A DNA stretch of 45,531 bases from Rhodospirillales bacterium (GTDB taxonomy: Bacteria > Pseudomonadota > Alphaproteobacteria > Reyranellales > Reyranellaceae). Below the pieces are notes generated by a model. That model ran no database searches. It saw only the letters and a list, made by a program, of their open reading frames with translations, and was not told the DNA's origin. The position numbers and the translations under genes were made by a program. Position 1 is the stretch's first letter, and each line of letters starts with the position of its first letter. Shown here in pieces: positions 10,001-18,772 of the stretch. The DNA lies in NCBI GenBank assembly GCA_016185145.1, contig JACPOB010000027.1:1-45531 (forward strand). The letters run 5' to 3'.

Positions 10001-11506
10001 CTACTCCCAAGGCGTAAAGTCGCGTGGTGCCCGCTCCCTGCGACCGAACGCCTGGGTCCAGCCCATGCCGAGGAGCGCGCTGACGACGAAAGCAATTGCA
10101 GGCATTTGCAGGCTGAAATCGACCATGGAATGCACGATCGGAACCACTGCAACGGCGAAGGCGCCGCCGGGCAGGTAACGATGGGCCCGCCGCCGGGTCA
10201 GGGCGCCGTAGAATGCCACGCCGCATGGGATCAGGACGATGGCGTAGCCGACCAGGGCCATTGGCACCCCGACCTCGACCATGGTCTCCAGCGGCGTGGA
10301 GTGTGCAAGATCGTTGGCCACCGGCAGGGCCGCGGGCTGCAGCACGGCGTAGATGTCGGCGAAGCCGCCGAGCCCCCAGCCCAACCAGGGCGACATCCTG
10401 ATCGCCTGGAGGGCGGCGAGCCAGATGCGGATGCGGTCGCCACCATCGGAGGCCCGCACCATTTTGTCGACCATGGTGTTCCCGGCGATCACCAGGACGA
10501 CCAGGCCGATGGCGATGGCGGCCCCTACGAACAGACGCACGAGGCCCGGCCGCGAATGCCAGCGGCCGCGCAGCATCAGCATCGCAAGCACGCTGCCGCT
10601 CGCCAAAGTCGCGGCAAGGCCGGCGCGCGAGGCGGAGAAGAGGAGCCCGCCCAAAAGCAGCAGACATGCCGCCAGCATCGTGACGCGAAAGCCGGTCAGG
10701 GAGGCGACGAAGCTTTCCTCGTCGTCCTCGTCGTACCCGTAAGGCGTGTCTCCCCGGCGTCTCCGACCGGCGAAGACCAGCGCCATTGCGGCGACCAGGG
10801 CCATGCCGCAATAGGAGCCGAACGAATTGCTGCTGACGAACGTTCCCGACATCAAGCACCGGTCGCTCCACATCTGGTAGGCGCCGACCTTCTTGAGATA
10901 GCTGCCGACATAGCAGGAATTGGTCTGGAGCTGCATGAGAAAGCCGTAGCCAACCACCACCAGCGCGCCGGCGATGAACATCAGCAGCAGCAGCCGGGCG
11001 CGCTCGCGATCACGGCAAAGAGCGCGCGCCATCAGGAAAATGGCGCCGCAGGTCAGGCATTTCAGCAGTGCGTTCCGCGAGGCGTCGATGGCGATGTCCG
11101 GTACCGGCGCATGGGCGCCGCCGAGCAGTCGCGCCGCCGTCTCGTAGAACCAGGCGCTGCCCGACAACGGCGCCCATGTCGCCATCTGGAACAGGCCGAA
11201 CAGGATGAACATCAGGAAGCAGGCGGTCAGCGCAAGCAGCGGCAGGCGTTCGCGCTCGATCACCTCGAAGCCGCCGCGCGTCCCGACGCCCGCCGCGGCG
11301 GCCACCGCCAACAGGCCGATGATCACGGCGATGGGGGCCCATGCCCAATCGCGGTTGGCGCCCATGGGCAGCGCGGCCAGCGCCACGACGGCAAAGAACG
11401 CAACCGTCAACAGCCAGTCGGCCAATCTGCGGGCCACCGCAAGAGGACGATGTCGGGGCGGCACGGCGTCGTCGCCGAAGACTACTTCTTGAGGCGCGCG
11501 AGCCAT
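10001..11506 (-). CDS. O-antigen ligase family protein (Wzy/WaaL-type polymerase)
   Basis: A 501-residue polytopic membrane protein with about ten to twelve hydrophobic helices, for example WLLTVAFFAVVALAALPMG and ACLLLLGGLLFSASRAGLAA. The FSASRAG segment and GWGLGGFADIY in the last periplasmic loop match the Wzy_C/O-antigen ligase pattern. It should polymerise or ligate lipid-linked repeat units on the periplasmic face. Its start overlaps the 3' end of the upstream gene by 25 bp. About 108 bp without an obvious gene separates it from the sugar transferase. Confidence 0.88.
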   Translation of the reverse strand: MARAPQEVVFGDDAVPPRHRPLAVARRLADWLLTVAFFAVVALAALPMGANRDWAWAPIAVIIGLLAVAAAAGVGTRGGFEVIERERLPLLALTACFLMFILFGLFQMATWAPLSGSAWFYETAARLLGGAHAPVPDIAIDASRNALLKCLTCGAIFLMARALCRDRERARLLLLMFIAGALVVVGYGFLMQLQTNSCYVGSYLKKVGAYQMWSDRCLMSGTFVSSNSFGSYCGMALVAAMALVFAGRRRRGDTPYGYDEDDEESFVASLTGFRVTMLAACLLLLGGLLFSASRAGLAATLASGSVLAMLMLRGRWHSRPGLVRLFVGAAIAIGLVVLVIAGNTMVDKMVRASDGGDRIRIWLAALQAIRMSPWLGWGLGGFADIYAVLQPAALPVANDLAHSTPLETMVEVGVPMALVGYAIVLIPCGVAFYGALTRRRAHRYLPGGAFAVAVVPIVHSMVDFSLQMPAIAFVVSALLGMGWTQAFGRRERAPRDFTPWE

Positions 11507-12171
11507 TGTGTCAGGTCCTGTTGGGCGTCCGGCTCATCGCGCAGAAAGTAGCGGACGAAGAGCTCGTCCAGCGGCGAACGAATGACTTCGGCAACCCATC
11601 GCCTGTCGCTGCTGGCCCGCCAGGTCGTCACGACATAGCCGCCGATGCGTTCGCGCTCCTGCGGCGTGAAGTACTGCCAGTTGTCGAGGATGAGCCGCAG
11701 GCGGCTCGGCCAAAGCACCTCCATCATCGGCGCCGTGTCGATCGACATCATCAGCGCCGCGACCGCCTTGGCCGACGGCCCGTCGATTGCCTGTCGGGCG
11801 GCAGCGAGCTGGGCCCACCCAACACCGCGCGCCGGCGCATTGGCCAGCCCGAATTCGAGATCGGCCTGCGCCTGCTTGAGCCATTTCGAGCGCTGCTCCT
11901 CGCTCGCCCCGAGACCTGGCGTCAGCGTCGCGGCCAGCAGCATCTCGGCCCGACCCAATCGGCGGCCGGCGACCGGGTCGGCCGCGACTGCCCGGTCCAG
12001 AGCGGTCAATGCCGCCTCGGCCTTGCCGAGCTGCACCCGTTCACCGGTCCGAAACTCGAAAAATGCCGCATCCGCCTTCTGGGCCTGCCAGGCGCCGTTC
12101 GCCACCGGCCAGGCGACGAAGACGAGAACCGCCCCGCCGACGCCGAGAAGCCCGCGCAGCATCCAGGTCAT
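11482..12171 (-). CDS. Membrane-anchored protein of unknown function, helical-repeat type
   Basis: A 229-residue protein with an N-terminal membrane helix (LLGVGGAVLVFVAWPVANGA) followed by alpha-helical sequence rich in Ala, Leu and Glu (QLGKAEAALTALDRAVAADP, WLKQAQADLEFGLANAPARG). The helical part looks like TPR-type repeats facing the periplasm. I chose ATG 12169-12171; an in-frame TTG at 12180 and ATG at 12231 are alternatives. Just upstream of the polymerase and overlapping it, it may be a periplasmic scaffold or chain-length accessory for polysaccharide export, but that is inference from position only. Confidence 0.65.
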   Translation of the reverse strand: MTWMLRGLLGVGGAVLVFVAWPVANGAWQAQKADAAFFEFRTGERVQLGKAEAALTALDRAVAADPVAGRRLGRAEMLLAATLTPGLGASEEQRSKWLKQAQADLEFGLANAPARGVGWAQLAAARQAIDGPSAKAVAALMMSIDTAPMMEVLWPSRLRLILDNWQYFTPQERERIGGYVVTTWRASSDRRWVAEVIRSPLDELFVRYFLRDEPDAQQDLTQWLARLKK

Positions 12172-12286
12172 TGCCTTCAAGACGGTTGGTCTTCCTTCAT
12201 GGGCCCTCGCCCGGCGTCCGAATACACCCAAATTTATCGCATCCTACATGAAATCATCGGACAAACGCACCAAGCTGGACGTGCCG

Positions 12287-13243
12287 TCAGCCACCGTCGC
12301 TCGGCGCTGGAGTCGCGGGCGGCTGAAGGTCCTGCGGCGGCGCTGGCAAGACTGATGCGGGCTGAGCGCCATCGAGCGCGTGTACCTGGACGTCGACCGT
12401 CGCCGTCACGCCGACATCGGGAGCACCGGTGAAGGTACCCTTGATCGGCATGGCCTGGCCCGGGTCGCGACCGACAGCCACTCGGATCAGCCGGTCGGTG
12501 CCGACCATGCCGTTGGTCGGATCGAACTCCACCCAGCCGGCGCCGGGCAGATAGACTTCCATCCATGCATGCGGATAGGCAGCACTGGCCTCGTCGCCCG
12601 CGACATCGAGCGCGGGATCGTACAGGTAGCCGGTGACGAACCGCGCCGCGAGACCGAGGCCGCGTGCCCCTTCCATCATCAGCAGCGCGTAGTCGCGGCA
12701 CGTCCCACCGCCGCTCTCCAGCGTGACGGCCGGTGGTTGCGTGCCGGGCTCGAAACGCATGGCATAGGTCAAGCCTTCCTGGATGCCCTTGCACATGCGC
12801 GTCAGCGTAGCGAACGTTTCGGCGCCGCCCTCACCCTCGAGGAACTGCCTGGTCCAGTTGCTGACCATGGCGTTCGGATCCGGGTAGTGTCGCTCCACAT
12901 AACGCGCCAGGTCGGGCGCCTCCTCGGCGAGATAGCTGAACGGCAGCGTGCGCGCGTACTCCTCGATCGGCGGCAGCTCGAGCGGCAGCGCGAAGTGCTC
13001 CAGCCGGATCGTACTGGTGAGTTCCAGCAACTCGGTCGTTCCCTCGAAGGACGCAATGGCGATCGAGTTGCCGAACGGATCATGGATCCAGCGGACAGCG
13101 GCCGTCGGCTCGATGGCCAAACCGGTATGCAGCAGGCGAAGGTCGTGGCTGTCGCGCGGGCGAAACATCAGGCGGTGCTCGCCCAATGTCACCGGCGCCG
13201 AGTACTCATACCGCGTGTGATGAACGATCTCGAGCGTGCGCAT
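12287..13243 (-). CDS. Transglutaminase-like cysteine peptidase family protein
   Basis: A 318-residue protein with an N-terminal beta domain (MRTLEIVHHTRYEYSAPVTL) typical of bacterial transglutaminase-like proteins. The papain-like core carries the full Cys-His-Asp triad: Cys in GGGTCRDYALLMME, His in AYPHAWMEVYLP and Asp in WVEFDPTNGMVGTDR. There is no signal peptide, so it is probably cytosolic. Such proteins act as peptidases or amide-crosslinking enzymes; the substrate is unknown. Association with polysaccharide loci is seen elsewhere, but a role in glycan assembly is not shown here. Only 46 bp separates it from the upstream methyltransferase. Confidence 0.85.
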   Translation of the reverse strand: MRTLEIVHHTRYEYSAPVTLGEHRLMFRPRDSHDLRLLHTGLAIEPTAAVRWIHDPFGNSIAIASFEGTTELLELTSTIRLEHFALPLELPPIEEYARTLPFSYLAEEAPDLARYVERHYPDPNAMVSNWTRQFLEGEGGAETFATLTRMCKGIQEGLTYAMRFEPGTQPPAVTLESGGGTCRDYALLMMEGARGLGLAARFVTGYLYDPALDVAGDEASAAYPHAWMEVYLPGAGWVEFDPTNGMVGTDRLIRVAVGRDPGQAMPIKGTFTGAPDVGVTATVDVQVHALDGAQPASVLPAPPQDLQPPATPAPSDGG

Positions 13244-13289
13244 GGGCCGTCATAATGCCCCACGCTCCTCGAAGTTGCACAGACCCGCT

Positions 13290-14225
13290 TCACGAAGCGG
13301 CGACGCGGAGCCAGGCCGAACTGGGGAAATGGCCGCCGCCCTGCCCGCGCAGCCCGTCGGTCTGCGCCTCCGGTCGATATTTTGGAATGAGGCTCTGCAG
13401 TCCTTGCGCTGCGCTGTAGTGAATCATGCTGAGACTCGCTTCCAAGCGATAGCGGGCATTGCCCGTGAGAAAAGCGTAGAGCAGCGCGCTCTCCTGAGGA
13501 AAGAACAGGTCGCCGTCCAGCACGTCGCGCGTGTAGTCATACGGAAAATAGATGTCATGGAAGTGTACCCACGCGCCGGCGCCCAGCCTGGGCAGCACCT
13601 CGTGGATCAGGTAGTTCACCTCGCTGCCCGGCTTCACGGCATGCGTCGAATCGATGAACAGAAGGTCGCCGTCGCCGAGATCGGCGATGACGTCGAAATC
13701 CACGACCTGGGCGGGCTCGGCGATGAGCCGGATCGACCCTTTGGCCGAAGCGTCGCGCAGCCAGGCACTGGGATAGGGCTCGATGCAGACGATCTCGGGC
13801 GAGTAGCCTGCCCGCTCCGCCGCCATCAGCATCACGGCCGTGCTGACGCCGCAGCCGATCTGGGTGATGCGCCGCGGCCTTCGGGTGGCGACGAAACCGA
13901 ACAGCACATCGGCCTCGATCTCGCCGTAGCCCCCGTCATCGCCGCCACCGACGATGGCATCGTGATGGATGGAACGGGATTCGAGGTGATCGCTTTGCGG
14001 CCTGATCCATTCGCCGAGCAGCGCCAGTTGCCCTTCGACGCCGCGCTGGTTGATGCCGTACATCGTGCGCGGCCGCCGCCAGTCGCGGCGCCCGCCGAGA
14101 TCGCCGAGGTCGGGAATGCAGGAATAGAAGTGCGCGGGCACCACATTGACGCCAGCACGCTGCAGGAGCCCGAATGCGCGATGCCATCCGCGCTTGGCCA
14201 ACGTCTTCAACCCGCGCGCGTTCAC
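13290..14225 (-). CDS. Class I SAM-dependent methyltransferase (Methyltransf_24-like)
   Basis: A 311-residue protein. The SAM site is ITQIGCGVSTAVMLMAAE followed by an acidic residue in EIVCIEPYPS; later come DLGDGDLLFIDSTHAVKPGS and AWVHFHDIYFPYDY, a pattern of O- or N-methyltransferases that use a metal-assisted acidic/His site. The ATG at 14225 overlaps the DUF2161 stop by 4 bp, arguing for coupled translation. The N-terminal 80 residues (Arg- and aromatic-rich) are a separate region of unknown role. Likely acts on sugars or a secondary metabolite; substrate unknown. Confidence 0.8.
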   Translation of the reverse strand: MNARGLKTLAKRGWHRAFGLLQRAGVNVVPAHFYSCIPDLGDLGGRRDWRRPRTMYGINQRGVEGQLALLGEWIRPQSDHLESRSIHHDAIVGGGDDGGYGEIEADVLFGFVATRRPRRITQIGCGVSTAVMLMAAERAGYSPEIVCIEPYPSAWLRDASAKGSIRLIAEPAQVVDFDVIADLGDGDLLFIDSTHAVKPGSEVNYLIHEVLPRLGAGAWVHFHDIYFPYDYTRDVLDGDLFFPQESALLYAFLTGNARYRLEASLSMIHYSAAQGLQSLIPKYRPEAQTDGLRGQGGGHFPSSAWLRVAAS

Positions 14226-14878
14226 GTCGATGGCGTCCTGACCGCAAACTCCTCGAGCCCGCTGCGACCCCGCGGCGTCAGGGCATAGACGCCGCGCTCG
14301 ACGCGCTCGAACCAGCCATAGTGGTCATGCTGCAGGATCTTGGCAACGTTGGGAACATCGGCCGCCGCACGCATGGCCCTGGGTGCCATCGGTCCGTTGC
14401 TGGCCAGCAGCGCCGCGCAGCGCAAGGCCTCCTGGCGATAGGCGGTCATGAGCGGCGCGCGCATGGCGCTGCCGCCGAGATTGGGATCGCCGACGCGGCG
14501 CCGATGCTCGCCGAGCAGCCGGCCGGCCTTGCGCTTGTTGGGGCGTGGCTTGTAGGGCTGCGGATCGAGCACGACGTCGGCCCGTTCGCCCGCCACCACC
14601 AACAGCCCGAGTCCGAGCCGGCGGCAGAGCTTTTTCACGTTCTTCATCTGCTTGGGCCATTGGCCGACCGCGAGATAGACGCGGTCGCTGAGCGCCAGGC
14701 GGTCGACGCCCTGCAGCACCAGCCCCAGGCCGAACACGCGCTTCAGCTCGACGATGACCGGCGGCTCCTCGCCGCGCACGCCGACCACGTCGCAGCCGCG
14801 CACCTCGCCCTTAACGACGTATCCTTGTCCCTCGAGCAGCGCCTTCACCGGCGCATAGAGATCGCTCTCCAGCGGCAT
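14222..14878 (-). CDS. DUF2161 family protein, predicted PD-(D/E)XK-type nuclease fold
   Basis: A 218-residue protein whose N-terminus (LYAPVKALLEGQGYVVKGEV) and following GCDVVGVRG...PPVIVELKRVFG show the D...ExK spacing of the PD-(D/E)XK fold, the core of the DUF2161 family. A basic C-terminal part (RPNKRKAGRLLGEHRRR) and a possible winged-helix tail (YGWFERVERGVYALTPRG) could bind DNA. Biological function is unknown. The start is fixed by the conserved N-terminus, yet the first 68 bases overlap the 3' end of the response-regulator gene in another frame. Confidence 0.75.
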   Translation of the reverse strand: MPLESDLYAPVKALLEGQGYVVKGEVRGCDVVGVRGEEPPVIVELKRVFGLGLVLQGVDRLALSDRVYLAVGQWPKQMKNVKKLCRRLGLGLLVVAGERADVVLDPQPYKPRPNKRKAGRLLGEHRRRVGDPNLGGSAMRAPLMTAYRQEALRCAALLASNGPMAPRAMRAAADVPNVAKILQHDHYGWFERVERGVYALTPRGRSGLEEFAVRTPST

Positions 14879-15299
14879 GCCCTGCCGACGATATCACGTC
14901 CGCCTGTGGGTCACTGTCCGCGTGCTTCTCGGTGAAGGTCTCGAGCATCGCCTCGAGCAGCTGCTCGTCGGTCACCGGCTTGTCGAGACGCGGCGCCGAG
15001 CGGAAGGCCATCGGCACGATGCTGCGATCCTCATATCCGGTAACGAAGACGAACGGCACGCCTCGTCCGCTCAGCACTTCGGCGATGGGGAAGCTCATCT
15101 CGCCATGCAGGTTGATGTCGAGTATCGCTCCGTCAATCGCCTCCTCCCGCGCCAGCTTGAGGCCGCGCCGCAGCCGGCTGGCCGGGCCGACCACCTTGCA
15201 GCCGCTATCCTCCAGCAAGAGCCTGGTGACTTCGGCCAGCAGGAGATTGTCCTCGACGACCAGGACCCTGAGGCCTTCCAGCAGCCGCGGCGCCAGCAT
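14811..15299 (-). CDS. Single-domain response regulator
   Basis: A 162-residue receiver protein without an output domain. Acidic pocket VLVVEDN, phosphoacceptor Asp in GAILDINLHGEM, Thr in FVFVTGYED and the conserved Lys in LDKPVTDEQ are all present. Stand-alone receivers of this type often sit in phosphorelays with HWE/HisKA_2 kinases in Alphaproteobacteria. The ATG at 15299 starts the receiver (MLAPRLLEGLRVLVVEDN); an upstream in-frame ATG at 15401 would add 34 residues without family resemblance. The last 23 codons run into the DUF2161 gene. The divergent amidase begins 106 bp away. Confidence 0.82.
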   Translation of the reverse strand: MLAPRLLEGLRVLVVEDNLLLAEVTRLLLEDSGCKVVGPASRLRRGLKLAREEAIDGAILDINLHGEMSFPIAEVLSGRGVPFVFVTGYEDRSIVPMAFRSAPRLDKPVTDEQLLEAMLETFTEKHADSDPQADVISSAGHAAGERSLCAGEGAARGTRIRR

Positions 15300-15405
15300 G
15301 ATCGCTTCGCTCCCTTCCGTTAGAGTCCGACCGTCGGAACTGCCGTCCGCAGCGGGCTCTTCCAGCAGTCTGGAACGGCACGGTCGTAGTAGGTATGACA
15401 AAGCT

Positions 15406-16776
15406 ATGACCGATTTGCTGGATCAGGGCGCGGCGGCCATCGCATCCGCCATCCGCGCCGGAAAAACGAGCGCCCGTGACGTGGCCGAAGCGGCCATTGC
15501 CCGCGTCGAGGCGAAAAACCCGGCGATCACCGCCATCGTCGACTTCGACCCCGCCGAGGCGCGCGCCGCCGCCGATGGCGTCGACGCCCGTCGCAAGCAG
15601 GGCTTCGATGGGCCGATCCTGGGCGTACCTTATACCGTGAAGGACACGACCTGGGTGCAGGGCCGGCGCGTCACCAACGGCTCCCTGCTCTGGAAAGATT
15701 TCAGGCCGCCGCGCGATGCGGTCGCGGTCGAGCGGCTGAAAGCTGCGGGCGGCATCTTCCTCGGCATGACCAACACGCCGGAGATGGCGGCCAAGGGCCA
15801 CACTGAAAACAAGGTCTACGGCCCCTCGCGCCATCCGATGAATCCGGCGCTGACGCCCGGTGGCTCGTCGGGCGGCGCGGCGGCGGCGCTCGCCGCGGGC
15901 TTCACCCCCATCGCCCTCGGCACCGACGGCGGCGGTTCGGGCCGCCGGCCGGCATCGCACTGCGGCGTCGTCGGATTGAAGACCTCGGCCGGCGCCATCC
16001 CCTCGCCGTTCGGTTTCGGCGGCGCCTACGGTCCGCTCTACGGCGTGACGGCGCCGATGGGCCGCTCCGTCGCCGACGCCAAGGTCGCGTTCGAAGTGAT
16101 GGCGGGTCCGGATCCGCGCGATCCGCATTCGGTGGCATTGCTCGATGTGCCGCCACCGTCCAATCCGCGCATCGCGCTCAGTCCCCGGCTCGGCCTCGAT
16201 GTCGCGGTCGACCCCGACGTGATGGCGGCCTTCGATTCGGCAGTGGCTCGTCTGCGCGCCGCTGGCTGGCGCATCGAGGAAGCGGACATCACGTGGCCGG
16301 ATGGGACGAGCGAAACGGCCTTCTCCGCCGTCAATGCCGCGGCATCGGCGCTGCTCTACGGCGAGCACGAGGCCAAGGACAAGGATCTGTTCGGCGACAA
16401 TGTCACGGGCCTGATCGAACGCGGTCGTGGCGTCCACGGCACCGACGTCGTGGCGGCGTTCCGCTTCGCCGACGCCTGCGCCCGCGCCGTCGCCCAGTTC
16501 TTCACCGAATACGACTATCTCCTGACGCCGACCACGGCTTGCGTCTCCTGGCCGGTCGAGCAGGTCCATCCCAAGGTGATCGAGAACCGCGAGGTCGGTC
16601 CGCGCGGCCACGCCGCGTTCACGCCGCTGTTCAACCTCGCCCTGGTGCCCGGCATCTCGGTGCCCTGCGGCAGCGGCCGCGACGGCCTGCCGGTCGGCCT
16701 GCAGATCGTGGCGCCCCGCCTGCACGACCGGCCGCTGCTTGCCGTGGCGCAACGCGCCGAGACGGCGCTGGCATGA
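15406..16776 (+). CDS. Amidase signature family protein
   Basis: A 456-residue amidase hydrolysing a carboxamide through a Ser-cisSer-Lys triad. Lys lies in GVPYTVKDTTW, the cis-Ser in TPGGSSGGAAAALAAG, and the nucleophilic Ser region in GTDGGGSGRRPASHCG. The start ATG at 15406 gives MTDLLDQGAAAIASAIRAG, the usual N-terminal helix; the open frame further upstream is shadow. Full-length for the family. It overlaps the next gene in an ATGA overlap. With the enolase-superfamily enzyme it may form a small catabolic operon. Physiological substrate unknown. Confidence 0.92.
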   Translation: MTDLLDQGAAAIASAIRAGKTSARDVAEAAIARVEAKNPAITAIVDFDPAEARAAADGVDARRKQGFDGPILGVPYTVKDTTWVQGRRVTNGSLLWKDFRPPRDAVAVERLKAAGGIFLGMTNTPEMAAKGHTENKVYGPSRHPMNPALTPGGSSGGAAAALAAGFTPIALGTDGGGSGRRPASHCGVVGLKTSAGAIPSPFGFGGAYGPLYGVTAPMGRSVADAKVAFEVMAGPDPRDPHSVALLDVPPPSNPRIALSPRLGLDVAVDPDVMAAFDSAVARLRAAGWRIEEADITWPDGTSETAFSAVNAAASALLYGEHEAKDKDLFGDNVTGLIERGRGVHGTDVVAAFRFADACARAVAQFFTEYDYLLTPTTACVSWPVEQVHPKVIENREVGPRGHAAFTPLFNLALVPGISVPCGSGRDGLPVGLQIVAPRLHDRPLLAVAQRAETALA

Positions 16777-17969
16777 AGATCACAGCCGTCGAGACCGTCC
16801 GCCTGGGCGAGTTTCCCAATCTGGTCTGGATCCGGCTCAGGACCGACGAGGGGCTGACCGGCCTCGGCGAGACCTTCATGGGCGCAGCGGCAGTCGAGGC
16901 CTATATCCACGAGAGCGCCGCATCCAAGCTGATCGGCCGCGATCCGATCCAGATCGAGGCGATCAACAGGAGCCTCATCAACTATCTCGGCTGGCGCGGC
17001 ACCGGCGTGGAGACGCGCGGCAACTCGGCGATCGACATCGCACTGTGGGACCTGTTCGGCAAGGCGATCGGGCGACCGGTCTGCGAGGCGCTGGGCGGCC
17101 GAAGCCGCGATCGCATCCGCGTCTACAACACCTGCGCGGGCTACAAGTACATCCGCGACGAGCGCAGCCAGGCCGTCGCCAACTGGGGCGTCGGCAACAA
17201 GCAAGGCCCCTATGAAGACCTGGAAGCCTTCCTCCATCGCGCCGACGAGCTTGCCCTCTCGCTGCTCGAGCAGGGCATCACCGGCATGAAGATCTGGCCA
17301 TTCGACATCGCCGCCGAGCGCACCGCGGGCTGGGACATCTCGCCGGCTGAGCTCGACGCCGCACTCGAACCGTTCGCCAGGATCCGCAAGGCCGTCGGCA
17401 ACCGCATGGACGTCATGGTCGAGTTCCATTCGCTGTGGAGCCTGCCCATGGCGCAGCGGCTCGCCCGCGCCCTCGAACCGTTCGGCACCTACTGGCACGA
17501 GGACCCTCTGCGCCTCGACAACCTCGCCGACCTGAAGGCCTATGCCCAGCATTCGAAGGCCTGGGTGTGCGCGTCGGAGACGCTGGCCTACACTCATTCC
17601 TTTCGCGAGTACCTCGAGACCGGCGTCGCCGGCGTGGCCATGCTCGACCTGTCGTGGTGCGGCGGCCTGTCGGAGGCGCGCAAGATCGCGGCACTGGCCG
17701 AGGCCTGGCATGTCCCCGTGGCGCCGCACGACTGCACCGGTCCGGTGGTCTATGCCGCCTCCTGCCACTTCTCGCTGCACGCGCGCAACGCGCTGATCCA
17801 GGAAAGCGTGCGCGCCTTCTACACCGGCTGGTACACCGAACTCGTCACCGAGCTGCCGCCGATCACCAAGGGCGAGGTCACGGTGAACATGAAGCCGGGC
17901 CTCGGTCTCGACCTCCTGCCCGACCTCGACCGGCGCAAGGACGCGTCGGTTCGCGTCACGCGGGCATAG
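16773..17969 (+). CDS. Mandelate racemase/muconate lactonizing enzyme family protein (enolase superfamily)
   Basis: A 398-residue enolase-superfamily enzyme. The N-terminal capping domain (MKITAVETVRLGEFPNLVWI) precedes a TIM barrel. Visible active-site elements are the Lys in GITGMKIWPFD, metal-binding acids in VMVEFHS, YWHEDPLRLD and CASETLAY, and the general acid/base His in VPVAPHDCTGPV. This arrangement is that of acid-sugar dehydratases within the MR group. The ATG overlaps the amidase stop by 4 bp. Substrate cannot be assigned from sequence alone. Confidence 0.9.
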   Translation: MKITAVETVRLGEFPNLVWIRLRTDEGLTGLGETFMGAAAVEAYIHESAASKLIGRDPIQIEAINRSLINYLGWRGTGVETRGNSAIDIALWDLFGKAIGRPVCEALGGRSRDRIRVYNTCAGYKYIRDERSQAVANWGVGNKQGPYEDLEAFLHRADELALSLLEQGITGMKIWPFDIAAERTAGWDISPAELDAALEPFARIRKAVGNRMDVMVEFHSLWSLPMAQRLARALEPFGTYWHEDPLRLDNLADLKAYAQHSKAWVCASETLAYTHSFREYLETGVAGVAMLDLSWCGGLSEARKIAALAEAWHVPVAPHDCTGPVVYAASCHFSLHARNALIQESVRAFYTGWYTELVTELPPITKGEVTVNMKPGLGLDLLPDLDRRKDASVRVTRA

Positions 17970-17972
17970 TCG

Positions 17973-18236
17973 ATGATCCAGTGGACGGAGATCCTGATCG
18001 CGGCCGGCGCGGCAATGGTGGTGGCCGTCGGCATCCGCATCTACCGCGCTCGCGCGGCCGCACGCGAGCGCGGCCCCGCCCATATCCACGAAGCGCTGAT
18101 GAAGCGCGCCGAGGCGCTGGCCGACAAGAGCCCGTTCCTGCGCAAGGTCACCGCCGAGTTCAAGGCCAACGGCCACATTTCGAACCGCCAGGCCGAAGCG
18201 GTGAAGAAGGCGATCGCGCGCATCGAAGCACGCTAG
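17973..18236 (+). CDS. Small membrane-anchored protein, unknown function
   Basis: An 87-residue protein with one N-terminal transmembrane helix (ILIAAGAAMVVAVGIRIY, about residues 7-24). A basic, helical cytosolic tail follows (HEALMKRAEALADKSPFLRK). It starts 3 nt after the enolase-superfamily gene and is probably cotranscribed. I do not recognise a family. Confidence 0.6.
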   Translation: MIQWTEILIAAGAAMVVAVGIRIYRARAAARERGPAHIHEALMKRAEALADKSPFLRKVTAEFKANGHISNRQAEAVKKAIARIEAR

Positions 18237-18772
18237 ACTGCACTGCAGTCGGCGGTGCTCGGGGTTTGCGCCCTTTCCGCCCTTTCCGGTAGTCCCTGCG
18301 TAGTGGAGTGCACGGACTTCACCCACTATCGGTGGTGCCGCCTTCGGAGACAGTTACGCTGGTTGCGCCATCGGCATCGCCCTCGTGGGCGTGGCGGACC
18401 CCGGCCCGTCTAGAGGCAAGCGATCGGACGGGCGCGTACGGTCTCTGCCGTAGCCTTTTTGGTCTCGGATCAACGATGCAAAGAGCGGGAACGCGGCCGA
18501 GCCGCGCAACGGACCCATTATATAACTATAGTTCAATATCGTCAACAACTGCGGTCGGGATCGCCAGTTTCGTTTTCGCGACTTTTGGGGCTCCGTAGAG
18601 GGCCAAGTCTGGCGGGTCGAACCGGCGACCATGCCATTCCTTGTGTCGCCGAGCCCGAGTGCATGCAGTGCTTTCAACACGACACTTCATCGTGATGGCC
18701 ATGCCGACGCGGGATCAGTCCATCAGCTTATCCCAATGGCAGGCGCCCCGGCGTTTGCACTAGTGTCTGCGC
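18237..18772 (+). other. 536-bp stretch without a convincing gene
   Basis: No open frame here has codon use, start context or motifs of a real gene. It begins with a short hairpin over the previous stop (GACTGC-ACT-GCAGTC, 18236-18250). A CGCCCTTTC direct repeat lies near 18268-18286. A patch much richer in A+T than its surroundings covers about 18517-18545 and includes the palindrome AACTATAGTT. The patch could hold a promoter; nothing else could be named. Confidence 0.5.

Noticed and set aside
13254..13278. GCAAC-N16-CATT on the minus strand before the transglutaminase gene
   Set aside because: The -10 element would be only 10 nt from the start codon and has a mismatch, so it is unlikely to be a working EcfG promoter.
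15300..15401. N-terminal extension of the response regulator from an upstream ATG
   Set aside because: The added 34 residues show no family resemblance and the internal ATG starts directly before the receiver fold.
15205..18326. Long minus-strand frames opposite the amidase and the enolase-superfamily gene
   Set aside because: The plus-strand frames contain full catalytic motifs and ATGA coupling; the antisense frames have none.
18600..18640. GGTTCGACC-like stretch (minus strand) resembling a tRNA T-loop
   Set aside because: The flanking bases do not form a T-stem or an acceptor stem, and no anticodon arm can be drawn.
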